The notes: generated by a model not told the origin, from the letters alone. A stretch of 64,000 nt of DNA from Osmia lignaria lignaria (GCF_051020975.1 NC_135038.1:3222001-3286000), one strand, 5' to 3'; shown: positions 21,889 through 35,154, counted from the first letter of the stretch. Program-made: numbers and translations.

Positions 21889-22946
21889 GAACACAAGTGC
21901 TTAATTAAATCGTTAAACATAAGGTTACAAATAAAAAAACAGTTACTTGTATCCCTTTGGATCTAGACTCAATTTTAATTAGTTGTGATGACTTTTAAGT
22001 TGATTTGATCTGACAATAATTATTGTTTTCCAGATAATAATAAATTAGATAGTTTTTGATTAGAATATGGTAAAATCACATTTTATCCAAAATTAATAAT
22101 ATTTGTTAATTATATAATACATATTAACTTCTTGAAGAATTAAAATATTTTGTAGGGGATCTTCATTGAGATATTAATTATTTCATTAATTTCTGATTAT
22201 GAATAACATAATGTTATTTGTAAATAGTTAATATTACTTTATTTGTTATTACTTCTTTTTGTAATTCAATATCGAACTTTCAATTTCCTCAAATTACTTG
22301 TTTTAATTAATATTCGTAAGTAGCTGTATATTGTATTCCATTTAATTCACAGCATCATAAAATATGCTTCTATATCAAATTTGTTAATTGTTTAAACTGG
22401 TTAGATACTCGTGTAATCAACAGTAAATGTTGTAAGAAATAAATCACAATAAATTTTGGAAAGAAAATACAAAAATTTGTCGACAATATTTTGGAATATC
22501 CTGTAGACTTTAACATCAGTATGCATTTGTACTAACCGGCACTCAATCCGTGCTTTTATCTGCGCATAAGTTGCCACGCTTGGTCGCCCTTCGTCCTTTT
22601 CTCGTAGGGGTCTGTCTCGGCCACGCCATTCCCCTCGCTTTGATTTCTTCCAAATTCGCGAATAAAAGTTTACACCGCGAGCGTTCCTTTCGCGAGGGCA
22701 TCATAAAATCGGGATTCAATATCGTAAGGATACGAAAAGAAGGGGAATGGGTTCAGGGAACACCAGAAAAGGGTGGCTGACTCGTATGTGTACGGGATTT
22801 TGAACCGGGGACAGACACGGCCACCCGTGTGTCACGCGAATGTTATTCTTTAACACTAGAATAACCAAAGTCAAATGTATATTTGCTTGGAAGTTTCAAA
22901 AATCACATTGTCTTTAAGTAGCAATCGTGTTTAGATCAGGCAACTT
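21889..22946. other. AT-rich DNA then CpG island
   Basis: 22,535-22,840 is CpG-bearing and non-repetitive with a 76-codon frame (22,550-22,780) that I do not recognise. Confidence 0.4.
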
Positions 22947-23125
22947 TTAACCCTTTGAACAGGGAAGACTGGGTGAATCGTGACACAAACTTACGAAACG
23001 TGTACAAGAATATTAAATGAAAATAGTATAAAATACAAAATTAAATTAAAATTGTGGATCTCTTCATGGTCTGCTGTTTTGAGGCTCTCTCCATGGTCCG
23101 CCGCCTCGAGACTCTCTCTACATAG
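22947..23125 (+). repeat. PBM MITE copy 10 with duplicated right end
   Basis: The block CTCTCCATGGTCCGCCG occurs twice in tandem (from about 23,062 and 23,083), followed by a third ACTCTCT. Confidence 0.68.
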
Positions 23126-23576
23126 AGACATTATAAAGTTAATTATCGAGGTTGAAAAAATTATTTTATAATAGCCCAATCCTTTCTGAATAAAACAAAA
23201 AAAAAATGTAGCTCAATCGGACAAGTAGTTGCGGAGAGAAAAATTCGTAAGTGAAGCCCGTTTTCGGCAAAATGGGCAAAAATTGCAAAATTCGAAGGCC
23301 TGTGATTTTTAAACAAATTTTAAACCGGCAAAATGATGACTTAACCCCACCTCCCTCCCCCTAGTTTCACATGGACTATAACATATTTTATTTAGAACAA
23401 AATCCCCCAAGGTGACGTTAAAAAGTGATCAATTTGATATGGAATGACTTTTTACGATTCGTTGTTCAATGTTTATGTAAAAAGGATTTCCATTAACTCC
23501 TTAACACTCTTTTAATTAATATTTTGTGGATATTATAACTTGGTTATTATATTTAGTGGTATACGAAATATACATT
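23126..23576. other. No feature seen
   Basis: The stretch 23,210-23,420 (TAGTTGCGGAGAGAAAAATT) has the look of an old transposon interior, but I cannot place it. Confidence 0.4.
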
Positions 23577-23785
23577 AGGCCCTGGTGACTAGGGTGCAAT
23601 GCAGACTTCTCTTCGTTAAGAATAGGGGAGGAAACCTTCCATCATTTGATTTTGGTCTTGGGACAACCCATGGAGAGTCTATGGCCTAGGGAGAGCCTAA
23701 GCAGAGCCTAATCTAGAACTTCATGACTCTGCACATAAAGATATAGACAAATAAGGTAAGTGATGAGATATTTCTTCCTCTGTTT
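23577..23785. repeat. Family Q repeat, copy 2
   Basis: GACTAGGGTGCAATGCAGAC, GGCCTAGGGAGAGCC and GACAAATAAGGTAAGTGATG in the same order as copy 1. Confidence 0.45.
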
Positions 23786-24910
23786 CAAATATTAAGATTT
23801 TAAAATTATAAAATCTAATTATAAGATAAATGATGTGTATACCTATGTATAACACAAAAAGGTTTGCAATTTTCTTTGGACAGAATGCATTTAATTCCAC
23901 AGTGAAAAATAAAATTTCTTATTATTCTTCTTTTAAACCAATTCTAAAACTTTTTCTATTTATCATATTATATATTTTTATATTTCTTTCTAAATAATTC
24001 TTAACATTCCTTGCATTAACCCTGCCTTGCATTATGCTGCACATCGTTATATAAAATAATATCCATTTACTTATAATTATAAATAATATCAAATATTTTC
24101 AATATCATACAATTTTTTAAAAATAAATATTTTTTATTGTTTAATACTGTGCTTCTTAACAAAATAAAAAAGAAAAAATCAATATAAAAAATGAAGTGAA
24201 GAGAAAAGCTGTTTAGGAACATTATGCATTGTACCTCATTATTTATTATAATTAAAATAGCCCTTTTTATAAAATGTGGACAGACTTTCTTGAATAACTG
24301 TATATCGAAGAACAACTTCTACTTTCATTTCTGTTAGCACCTGGTTACCCTTTGCATTGTCCATATATCAATTCTTATGCACTATCCGCACGATGCACTA
24401 TTCCAAACGTATATCTTGTCTATGGATATTTACAACAAACTGTTTGTCAAACAGTTGAGGCATGATATACACATCTATGTACTTACTAAAATAATAAAAA
24501 AGAAAAAAGAGATAGAGTAAGATGCATGGTTACGTGTTCGCCTCTATGTATGTCGCTGCACCTCTCGCTCCCTTTTCGCCTCCTTTTGACCCCTCTTCGC
24601 GACTCTTGAGAATGCTCGTGTAGGTAGTTTTACACGGTCGTAAAAGACGAGCGTTTTAATACAATTTACAAGAAAGTACCAAGCTGGCGCACCCTAATCC
24701 ACTATACTGGGTGTGCCAAATGACACTGATTTACTTTTGCAACGTATCAAATTTTAATTTTGATAAAGCATAGGTTCTGGAAACCACGAAACTCAAAAAC
24801 ATTTGAAAATTTGCACCTTCTTCCCTACTTACATTTACAGAAAAATTGTGACGAGTTAATTAGCAAAATAAAAATTTTGTTTACAATGCAGAAGACATTC
24901 GGAGAGGGAT
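23786..24910. other. AT-rich DNA with one balanced patch
   Basis: 24,520-24,670 is C+T-rich and balanced. A mariner-like tip TACTGGGTGTGCCAAATGAC at 24,704 has no partner end in range. Confidence 0.45.
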
Positions 24911-25551
24911 CAGTGCCGGATTAAACAGAGGTCTAAAGGGGTCTATAACTACGGGCCCACTTTCTAGAAGGTACAGTTATAAATTTTCCATTTGCTATAT
25001 TAAAAAATTCCAACGTTAAATTTCAAATTTCCACTATAATTTTGCAAATATTCGACTCAATTTTTATTACAAACACAAATAAAATCGTAATTTTTATAAA
25101 CCGTGATTGCACGATCATCGTATGATGATTTAATGATCTTTCATGATGATCCTTCAATGACTTTTCGTAACGACGAGTTATTGATTTTTTATGATGATGG
25201 TCTAATGATTTTATATCATTCTATGATGATAATCTAATGATTTTTCATCATTCTATGATGATGATCTAAAAAATTCCAAACTTGGGAATTCATTATAATT
25301 TTAAATCCACTTATTACCGTGGAAATATATCCCCTTCTTTTAAACTTTTCCAATCATTAAATTATTAAAATATATATCTTTTTTATGTTTCTCTATTAAT
25401 ATTATTTAACTGTAGATCATTATTCACCTTTACGATTAAATGTTATTTATTTTTATTTAGAATAAATTTCAATGTTTGAACCATGTTAACCACCCAAGGG
25501 CGCCCTCAAAGGTTTGATACCCTTGGTCCTAGAAATCTCAAATTGATCCTG
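24911..25551. repeat. hAT-like non-autonomous element
   Basis: Starts CAGTGCCGGATTAA and ends AAATTGATCCTG. The right-hand stretch (AAGGGCGCCCTCAAAGGTTT) is shared with 36,783. The 8-bp flanks do not match cleanly (AGAGGGAT versus CAAGAGAT), so the boundary is approximate. Confidence 0.55.
25118..25268. repeat. Degenerate ATGATGATYTAATGATTTTT tandem repeat
   Basis: Four to five imperfect units of about 30-38 bp built on TCATTCTATGATGATAATCT, lying inside the hAT-like element. Confidence 0.72.
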
Positions 25552-26639
25552 CAAGAGATATCCTTAAATTATTTCTATTCGAAAGGAATTTATAACAAAA
25601 ATAAACGTTAAAAATTCAAAATTTCATATTTTTTTATTACTTTCAATAATCTCATCTTCACAGAAAATGTATACCTACAAAATTTGTCCAATGGTGACGA
25701 GTTAATTAACTAAGCAAAAATTCAACTTCGACCGCAGAAGATACTGAATAATCCCAAGTGATGCAGTCGTGAAAGGGATATTCTTGGGTTATTGGAATGA
25801 GAAAGAATGTGGGAGCAGTTTAATGGCGAAACGATTTGTACGCCGCGAAAATAACCAGTGATCTTTAATCGAAGGATCAAGAGCACGTCTGGAGGAAATT
25901 GTAACCGTCGGTATACTTTGTATCGATCGCAAAAAGTAATACCATTAACGAGACGTTTAATGATCGAACCAGAGAATTCAAAAGTTCCCGGTGAACGCCT
26001 AATCACCTTCTCACGGATTACGATTTAAGGTAGTAAGGTTAAGAATCGCAGCCTGCTCGTCCCCGTCAAATGCAATATTTTACAAAGTTTACGAGCCAGT
26101 CTAAGCAGACAAGGATCAAGCGATCCTTGGAAACCTGGACAACATCGACTCCGTTCGAGTAAAATCCTGTCGGGCCAAGGAGGAAAGCGAACCGCTCCGC
26201 CGCCTTATTCCATCCTTCGCTAATTGTCGCTTATTAAAAACGCTCGTTCTTGCTACAATGTTGAGAGGAGTAAGCACTCTCTCTGATACTTCTCGAGGAT
26301 CTGCCAGCAGGAACGCCCCGTTTTTAAGTGATCGTCGCTCAACAATCATCGACGAGGATATTTCGTGTCCCTTCATAATCCTCTGACTGCAGAATGTAAC
26401 AAGAATAAGAAAACATTGAGAGCTCGAATATTGGATTTTATATTTGACAGTGCGTCGATTTCGGTGTTTTCAATTATTTTGTAGAACTGATTCGAATGAG
26501 AGAAAGAGAGGTTTTAAGTTTGGGGAAAGTTTTATTTCTTTTTAATTATTTGATTCATATGAAAAAGTTGAAGATAGGAAAGCTTGAATAAAAGTCCAGT
26601 TTTCTATGACTTCATTAATTAATAATTTTTAAGATAATT
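25552..26639. other. CpG-bearing unique region
   Basis: 25,720-26,390 is the longest non-repetitive balanced block in the left half. Minus-strand frames of 94 and 86 codons lie in it without motifs. Confidence 0.4.
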
Positions 26640-27310
26640 CTAATTTAAAAATAAAATATTTCATATGAAAATACTTTTCTTAAAATAGAACTGCATTTTC
26701 GTATGAAAGTATTACAATATAATATTAGAAAATAATAATACTTCATGAAATATTTTAAATTTCTAAGTAAGAGATTTTATATGTAAAGTGCAGTGATGCA
26801 CCAATAAAATGCAAATGCACTTTTCTTAAAATAGGATTGCATTTTGATTTTTCTTTACGAATCAATTCTATAGAAACATAAAAATAATAATAATTCCTGG
26901 GATGTTTTCAATTTAAAAGTAAGATATTTTATATGAAAAGTGCAATGGTACAGTTAAAAAGTGCAAATGCGTTACTTCTTCTTTTTATGAAAGTATATAT
27001 ATCCTTTAAATAAAAATTTGTATTTTTTAAGTGAAAATATACACATAATTAATTTGTGAGTCACTTCAAATTGAACAGCAAAATACTTCATACAAAAAGT
27101 GCAATGATGCAATTACAAAAATGCAACTGCACTTTTCCTTTAACTAAAGATGTACATTGTGTTTACATAAATCAATTCAGTGGAAACCCTTTGATAAAAA
27201 AAGCAGATTTCTTTTTCGAAAAATTTTCTCTTCTTTAAAAATTTTTGACTATCTATTGAATGATTTCTGAAAAATTTCAAATTGAAAAGTATTATAAGAT
27301 ATATCATATG
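26640..27310. repeat. Diverged ~160-bp tandem repeat
   Basis: Three to four units carry, in order, a TTTTATATGAAAAGTGCAAT-type block, an AAAATGCAAATGCACTTTTC-type block and an AATAATAATTCCTGGGATGT-type block. The AGTGCAAATGCACTTT core is self-complementary. Confidence 0.68.
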
Positions 27311-27894
27311 AAAAATTTGATAGAAACCAGTGGAAGATAGAAAGATGGTAAACGAGGGAGAAACAATAAGAGGAAATCGTATAAAGGGGAAGACTATGCA
27401 AGTGCACATTAACATATCGCCATAAAATGAACACATTCTTCTCACTCCATCGGCAGACTGGCGACAATCATGAAATAATGCGGCCCGCGCCACCAACCGA
27501 ACGCTCCAAATTGCGTGGTTGCTGTTGTGGTTTGTCGTAACCCCTTTTCACCCCCATACGTATCCTCCATTGCGAGCATCGCTTCCGATGCTGCCTTTTC
27601 CTTTATTCCCATCACTGATTTACAGATTTCAGCGTGATAGAAATGTTTAATTATACAATGAATTGCTATGATAGATCATGTTTTAGAAATTTTTAAAAAG
27701 AATAGCAACTATCATTTAGTATCAAATGAAATTCAATTTTCTTTTTATCAAATCTATTGTGTATGTATATAGTTATTCACACCGTTATAAATAATTGACC
27801 TCTTTCCTAAAAATTTAGAAAATATAATATACAGCGTTTCTTACAATAATGAACTATAATGGGCTATGAAAAATAATTATAGTTTACAAGAACG
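27311..27894. other. No feature seen
   Basis: A balanced patch at 27,360-27,620; two overlapping minus-strand frames (118 and 72 codons) conflict. Confidence 0.45.
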
Positions 27895-28083
27895 TTAACC
27901 AAAAGTCAAATGTATAATTTTTAAATAAAAATGTTTCATGGATTGGAAGAATAATTTTTAAAGGGACAGTGTAAAATGTAAAAAATGAAAGTAATATGAA
28001 GTATGAAATTAAATTAAAATTGTGATTCTCTCTATTGTCCGCTATCCTAGGACTCTCTCCATGATCCGGCGTCCGAGTGTTAA
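27895..28083 (+). repeat. PBM MITE copy 11, left end lost
   Basis: Lacks the GAACAGCGG end. The right end is doubled (CTCTATTGTCCGCTATCC, then CTCTCCATGATCCGGCG) and ends GTTAA. Confidence 0.66.
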
Positions 28084-29879
28084 GAAACGCATTAGATTAT
28101 GTTTCTTACTTTTTAGGAAAAGGGTTAATCACTGTATATGGGTCAGCAACTGTATACGTTAGTCTATTTTTCTTTTTTTTTTTTTAATTAAGAGTTTATA
28201 GTCGCATCAACAGAGGTTATTAGCGACTGTATTAAGGATTACAGGTACATTAGGGATATGCATTTAAAATTTTGAATTTTAAGGTACTAAAAAGATTAGT
28301 AAATATAAATTTAGAAAGAAATTAAATTGAATTTTGGGGAAATACAATTCAATTACATTTGTTTTTACAACCCTTTGATAATATGTATATATATTCTGTT
28401 CTTTTTGGAAGTTTTCATTATTATTTATGCACAATGTTAATTTAATATGTTAAAATTATTTCTTCACATAAAACTATAAAAATTTCTGCGTAATAAACAT
28501 CAATTTTCGGAGGTAATTTTAATAGACTTTAAGGGTGATGAAACGTGGAACGTTCCTTAACACCTTCGCATTGAGAAACGAGAATTTTCATTTTTTACCC
28601 CGATTTATACGAAAAGTTTGTGAAAAATGTTAATATGCGAAATATTATATCTTATCTTTCCAGCAAAATTGAAAAAAAAAAGAATTTGAAATTTTGAAGA
28701 AATATAATTAAAATGATATATTTCTTATGTCTGGAATAAAGTAGCCCTGGGAGTAAAAACACCTCTTTGAAAGAATAACGAGTTGAAGTTACGAATTATA
28801 TAATAAACTTTTCTTATTTAATTAAATTTACACAATTATATTCAATTAATTAAATTCTAAATTAAAATGACATTTTAATTTTGCAATTATCTTTAATATT
28901 ACTGTATTATCATTATTATTAAGTAAACGTTTTTCAATTTGTTGAAAAGGAACAATAAGTAAATGAATGAATAAATACAAGTAATTAATATACTGCCTAA
29001 TTACTTCACGATAATAGTATCGCTCACAAATCTCTTAAGAGGGTGTGTTTACTCTTAGGATAATTTTATTGTCAAAATAAAAAATGATTTTGGTATTAGT
29101 GTCATTTGAATTAAATCTCTGAAAAGTTAAAATCTTTTTTTTAAATTTTCACATCGTCAAATTGGCAAATTTCAAATTGCCTTATCTGGAAAAACAACAT
29201 ACTAAAAACTCAAAATTTTATGGTATTGTACTTCGCGTTTTTGTTTTACAGACAATAATTGCAAAGTGTTAAAAGGTATCATCGTTAATCAAGTTGTGTA
29301 GAATCCTGTCGGTAAGCGTTTTCATATCTGACAATTACGAAGGCTGTCCACGCGTTCACCTTGATTTCTCGTATCCCTACTCGTTACCAGGGACGAATCC
29401 ATCTATAACCGCTTATGACAGATTGTAATACTTCAACGATATTAAATTTTTCACACGCGTCGCTTCTCGTTTAATAGAAATTCTTCCTCGATCAATGCTT
29501 TCGGGTAACTTTGTTATTGTTCCGACTTATAAACATGCGTTATTTAACCCATACAATGATTAACTAATCATTATCCATTTTCAAATTATTAATAATCAAA
29601 TCATTCATTGATGGATATCACTGCCAAAATATTGCCATATTATTTAACTCTTTTATGTATATAATGTAAATTTTTGTAAAAATAAACGAATCTTAAATAA
29701 AAGAATGTTAATTCTCACCAAATTGATACTGGGTAAGTACGTATCCATATATTTCCAACTTCTGGGATGGATAGCTTATTTCTAATTAATATAAAAAATT
29801 GAAAATATTAATCGATATAACACACCTATTTACTTATCTAAAAAAATATTAGAATGTAATATTACAAATAATAATAATT
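28084..29879. other. No feature seen
   Basis: AT-rich apart from 29,330-29,480, which has CpG-bearing unique sequence. Confidence 0.5.
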
Positions 29880-30125
29880 TATAAAATATTTCAAATTAAA
29901 AAGTTAAATATTTTACATTATGCAGAGCGAAATGATGCACTTTTTCATTAAATGAAATTGCATACCTTTTTTACAACAATCAATTTTATGGAAACTTTTG
30001 TATAAAAGGTATTGGAATATAATATTAAAAAAAAAAAATGTATAATTCGTGAGATATTTCCAATTTAAAAATAAGAGATTTCATATTAAAAATGCAAGGG
30101 TGCTCCCAACTAAGGTAAATGCACT
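29880..30125. repeat. Same ~160-bp repeat, second cluster
   Basis: About 1.5 units with AATATAATATTAAAAAAAAA, GTGAGATATTTCCAATTTAA and GTAAATGCACTTTTTGG, 2.6 kb from the first cluster. Confidence 0.58.
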
Positions 30126-31046
30126 TTTTGGGGGTTTTATACAAAAATCACTGTTCTTTATTTTGAGAATGGTAAACGAATGGTTAGAGACATTCTATAT
30201 AATAAATAATATTGTTGATACTGTAATATGGTCAGTTGGAGACCAATTGCTATTTGTTGATCAATTTAATGTATAAACATCATACAACTTTATAATAAAC
30301 ATTTATTTCAAGAAATTACTAATTATTTTTAAAGATCACTTATTTTTTATTTATTTATCCCTGAATGATTTAGGTGATCAGAAATTATTTCTTTTGCATT
30401 TTTTATTTTTAAAGTTAAAATACAATTTAGTTGTCATTATTTGCTTTTGAACATAAAGTTAAAGATATAAATTCTTTAGGATTTAGTTAATTTCTCAATT
30501 AAAACTAAAATCTCAAAAAAATCGTGATAGTTAATCTTAATAGTGATTAAGAACCGGGTTCTTGACAGTAATCTTAAAAATCAAATAAAAAAATGGGTGA
30601 AAGAAGCTTGAAAATATGACAATTTAATAATAAAGAAATGCGCTGCTTGAATGCGAGTCGAGGAGTAGTCGAGGATGGAATTCGCAGCTGAGGATCGGTA
30701 TGCTTGGGACGACCTGCTAATAAATAAATCGACAGGACGTTTCGTCGTGGCTTGTCAACCAACGAGAAACTCGATGGTCTCTCGACGGGAACAACGAGGT
30801 AGCAAAAAAGGAGCCAAGGATAATTAATAATTCGCCCGTTGCACGCCAATTTGTCCGGCGCGAGACAAATTCCACAATCCTCGTTCAACTTTTTTACAGG
30901 ATACTCTTCTTACAGAATCGCCACTCTATCGCGAACCGTTCTTTCCGATACACAAACCGAATATCATAAAACTTTGTTTATAAAAAATATATTACATTAA
31001 AATTGTTATAAAAGTAGGATTAGCATTTAACACAATAACTATAATT
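30126..31046. other. Unique region
   Basis: 30,640-30,960 is balanced, with a 104-codon minus-strand frame that I do not recognise. Confidence 0.4.
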
Positions 31047-31070
31047 GAGATCAAATTAGGCTTCCCCGGT

Positions 31071-31467
31071 CTTGGAACAGCGGAGCCTGTGTCAATCATG
31101 ACCAAAACAAAGATGTTAATCAAAAGTTAAGTGTATAATTTTTAAACGAGTTTCGTTGAAGAATAATTTTTGGGAATTGTTTGTCAGACTCGTCAGAGGG
31201 GCTGACAACAGACGATCCCTGCCTCAGACACCTATCATATCGCAATTCGGAACTTCTATATATTTAAACTGCATGCCGGGTGACCGCTAGCGAGAACACC
31301 GTCATCTCGCCGCCACCTAGCGGTCCCCGGCCCGAACTAAAGGCGTCCGGGCAGACGAAACCCTTTCCCTCCTCCTGTAAAGGCCTGAGGCAAGAACAGT
31401 GTAAAATTTAGAAATTGAAAATAATATGAAATTGTGGCTCCTTCCATGGTCTGCTGTCCGAGAGCTA
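31071..31467 (+). repeat. PBM MITE copy 12, inside MITE S
   Basis: The left end TTGGAACAGCGGAGCCTG and right end CCATGGTCTGCTGTCCGAG are intact. The body is split by the 215-bp GC-rich insert. Confidence 0.7.
31178..31392. mobile_element. GC-rich 215-bp insert in PBM, possible short solo LTR
   Basis: It interrupts PBM between AATAATTTTTGGGAA and AACAGTGTAAAATTT. Candidate ends are TGTTTGTCAG and CTGAGGCA (TG...CA), with a TATA-like TATATATTTAAACTG inside. I cannot find a clean target duplication (GGAAT versus AGAAC), so the LTR reading is tentative. Confidence 0.4.
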
Positions 31468-31625
31468 GAGAAAATGGTAATACAGGAAATTCAGGATACT
31501 TAAAAACGTAATTTTTACAAAATTAATATTAAAAGCGATTTAGAAAGAAAATAATATGAATTTTAATTATTAAATATTATGAAGAGTTATTTAATTATTA
31601 AATATTATGAAGATTTGTTTTCTTG

Positions 31626-32991
31626 ACGTTTCTTTAAAAGAGGGTACTTTCTCCTAACAGTATACATAAACTACAGTTTAAACTTCATAGATACATTTAT
31701 TTATTTTGGGCAAACTGTATTTCAAATAACATGGAGCAATGCTTGAAATTGTGCTATGATAATAAAAAAAAAGTATATCAAAAGTAAGAAATGCATATTT
31801 TAAATATAACAATACCTTTCTCTTATTTACATATGACTAAAAAGTCAGCATTAAAAGATATTTCACACATTACTATGTATATGAAATTACTAAACTAGTA
31901 ATTTAAATTTTATAACAAAATATAACAGAATGTAACAAAATAAATCAAATGGAATAGTCAAAGTTTAATTAAAAATCCAATTACGATTTTCCAAATTGAA
32001 GATTTATATGACACAGTTATGTAAAATATTTTATTTTTCGCCAACTTTCAAACAATAAATACTTATTAAAAATAGTAAGACAGAAGATGACATAATTTTA
32101 AATAATTTGATTAAATTATTAGTCTAATACAATAAACAAACTTAAAAAAAAAAAAACATTTATAGTTTAAGTACCTACAATAAATTGATAAAAAGTTACA
32201 TTTCACTTATTATTCCAATATATGTAAATATATTTCACCAGAGAATTTTCATAAAACAATAACATCACTGATAAAAACAGATATTCGATTGTAGGTATTA
32301 ATGAAAAACAACAGATTTGTTTTTTCAATAAATTGTCCCACCTCTGTAATGGGGTATCATTCACAAATATCAACAATAGAAAATATTCTTCAGCCGTTAA
32401 ACACTGTTTCAGCGAGTGTTATTAGCAGGTGAAAATCGGAGTGTAGCCGTGTAGCGATAAATTGCTGCCCAAATTTTAGCGCCTATAAATTATCTTTCAG
32501 CAGGGTGCTTCCATTTTTCGCGGTATTTATTTGCAAGGAAAAAACGATGATCAATTTCGATGCTAACAGTTCTCTCGTCCACTGATCCGGAAAGTGACGA
32601 TACGAGCTGCCAGACGCGGAAACAGATCGCATCGCGCGGAAAAATTGCTCTTTCTATACCCCGACGTGCCACCCCTCGAATATTATCTTTATTATCTTTC
32701 ATACGTTTCAATCGCTTTCAATCACCCGATTTTATTAATGAATTACTAACTGGCCGCGAAATTTCACGAATTTTTTCATACCAATAACAATATTTCAACC
32801 GGTGAATACATTACACAATTTTGATTTAAACACCATTAGTTACAAATAGATAAATTAACCCTTAACTGACATCATCTTCCTCTCAAAGTGTAATACTTAT
32901 AATATTTTTTAAATTATGTTTTTAAATATAAAAGCAATAAACAAGTAAATATTTTATTATTTATTCAATAAAAGAACCCTTGGGTGTCCCC
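31626..32991. other. AT-rich DNA then a CpG patch
   Basis: 32,500-32,700 is balanced; frames of 73-75 codons on both strands overlap and lack motifs. Confidence 0.45.
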
Positions 32992-33170
32992 CAGGACCGG
33001 ATTAAGATTTCTGGGAACCCGGGGCTAAAAAATCTTAGAAGATAAATTTGATTAAAAAATTGAAATTTATTCTAAATAAAATTAAATAACATTTAATCGT
33101 GAAGAAAAAATTATAGCAGGCATATAGCAGGACTCCATAAAAAGTGGAGCCTGGAGCTGTAGCCCTCTTC
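32992..33170. repeat. hAT-like MITE, partial
   Basis: CAGGACCGGATTAAGATTTC start, then the shared TGAAATTTATTCTAAATAAA and GGAGCTGTAGCCCTC blocks. The far TIR is not seen. Confidence 0.55.
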
Positions 33171-33861
33171 TTTTAGATGTTTGATGTTAGTTATTTCATA
33201 CAAAAATATAATGTTAATTAAAGATTAACACTTTATAACTCAAACTTTTTATACTCTTAAAAAATAATATTATGAAAGGCAATACTGATTATGGTATCTA
33301 TATGTAAATTTTGAGATAAATTTAATTTTTATAAGCACTTTGGAAGAAATGAACATGTTATTTTTAAGTTACAACAGGTATTTTCATAATTTTGTGAATC
33401 TATTAAAAAGACTGTAAGAATTTAATAATGAGTATATGAAAATGATTATTGAATCAAAAGCAACAATTTTTACAAAGTAATAAAATGAAAATATTAATTT
33501 TTTATTAAATTGACTCTTTCTCTCATAGTTTTTTAATTTTGATTAAAGAAAGTTTGCATGTTCTAAAAACATATTCAAAGTAAAATTGTTTAATATTGTA
33601 CATTTGTAATCATGTGTTTTCTATCATTTAATTGATAATGCAATGTGCAGTTAATCCATTAGTGCCTACTGTACTCAACTGAGCACACTCGACTTTATAG
33701 GTTAGGTTGCTATCGGTAGGTATTAATTCAAAATAAACAAAAGCAATTGAATGACAATGCAATACAATTACTGCAATACGATTATTCTCTACCTGTGGGA
33801 GTATAATTTTCATTTCGGGTCACATAGACCAAAAACACCAACAGAAATAAACTGATGACTT
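33171..33861. other. No feature seen
   Basis: AT-rich with one GGTTAGGTT word at 33,699. Confidence 0.5.
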
Positions 33862-34074
33862 TTAACGTGGTCTTGAAACTAGGACCGTACGATTACCTGA
33901 AATTATAGGGTGGGGCGGCTTCGGATAAATTCGGGCGGACTCGGCTTTTTCCGACCGAATTCGGAAATATCGGACTACTACCCACATTCGCATGGAACCG
34001 CGCCCGAGCCCGTCCGAATTCACTCGACTTTTTCCGATTCGACCCAACTTCTCGGATATCCGCGCACCTCTACT
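33862..34074. repeat. CG-rich TTCGGA-type repeat
   Basis: Variants of TCGGA/TCCGA recur many times (for example CGGCTTCGGATAAATTCGGG; TCCGATTCGACCC), ending near CGCGCACCTCTACT. The style matches known non-autonomous insect DNA elements, but only one edge is visible. Open frames here are repeat artefacts. Confidence 0.4.
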
Positions 34075-34896
34075 AAAAACGTACCTTAAGCAGTAAAAGG
34101 GTTAAGCATCCATTATATCTAAAAACCCATAAAGTATCCCGACGAATCTACTCGACGACAGAGGAAAAAAAACAAAAGCCATTTTAATGCAACTTTTAAC
34201 TCGGAATTTGATGAAACAGTAAGAGTTAGAGTGCCATAACAATAAGACAATCCCAATTGTCACCCCTTTTTTCTCAACAGCCCGGGCAGTTAATGGCGAG
34301 AAGAATAGCAGTTCTCCTGAAAAGTACGGTAACCCTGATTCTTATCGAAGAAGTTTCTGCCCCTAAGTTCTGCGAACGGGATCGCACTGTCCAGGAGATT
34401 ACGTTACACCGAAACGAAATTCAACGACTGTACTTGGCAACGAAGTAATTCGAGGCAGTCCCAACTGACTCTTCTTTCGTGCCGTCTCGTTCTCGCCCAC
34501 CGTCTACGGGTGGTTGGCTTCTGGCTGCCCCGCCGCCGTTGCGGCAGTATATCAACAATGATAGTTATACACGTACGTTATAATCGTAAATTAGCCGCGG
34601 CAACATAATATATTCGTGGGCTGGTTGGTTCGCGCGTATCTGTTTTATGCGATTATTATATACGACAGCAGCAGTCATACCTGGCGCTGCTGTAGCCCGT
34701 CTCCCTTTTTCTTCATCTTCTTTTTCGACCATTTCACCTCTCTTTCGCACGCTACACAACCATTCGGTCGCGACTCAAATCACACAGTAGACTGCGAGTG
34801 AAAGTTAATTGACCGATATTTTCCTCTTTATCGCAAATTTTTATAATTGGAAATTAAACATTATACAGGAAACTCGAAGCTCCAGAGGACATACAC
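34075..34896. other. CpG-bearing unique region
   Basis: 34,450-34,800 is GC-balanced (CCCCGCCGCCGTTGCGGCAG) with a C+T stretch at 34,700-34,745; possible regulatory island. Confidence 0.35.
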
Positions 34897-34930
34897 TAGA
34901 CTCGCGTTATATTGCCACGTGAGTAATTAT
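34897..34930. repeat. PG MITE copy 4, end fragment
   Basis: TAGACTCGCGTTATATTGCC plus ACGTGAG, about 85 bp before a fuller copy in the same orientation. Confidence 0.55.
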
Positions 34931-34982
34931 GGTATGTTTTATTCAATTTGCCGGTTGAAAGACGAAAGCAATAAGAAAAATT

Positions 34983-35154
34983 ACAGTACACCTTTGTTAT
35001 ATTGCCAGGTAGGCGATTTGATTTTCATAAGAAATTTTTCATAGCCTATGAAGATGATACATTTCTGTCTCCCCACCCTCCTCTAAATGAGAGCTTGGAA
35101 GTTTGACAAATTTTCCACTTGTACAGCCCTGTCTGCGGCAATATAACGAGAGTC
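34983..35154. repeat. PG MITE copy 5
   Basis: ACACCTTTGTTATATTGCCA at left and GCGGCAATATAACGAGAGTC at right. The body word CATAGCCTATGAAGATGA is shared with the copy at 62,389. Confidence 0.66.

Larger units (their letters stand above)
31047..31625. repeat. MITE family S copy split by nested insertions
   Basis: The S end GATCAAATTAGGCTTCC lies at 31,050-31,066. The S body resumes at about 31,468 (GAAAATGGTAATACAGGAA, then AAATTAATATTAAAAGCGAT). In between lies a PBM copy that itself holds a GC-rich insert, so three insertion events are stacked here. Confidence 0.6.

Noticed and set aside
24704..24740. Mariner end TACTGGGTGTGCCAAATGAC
   Set aside because: No matching inverted end found within a plausible distance.
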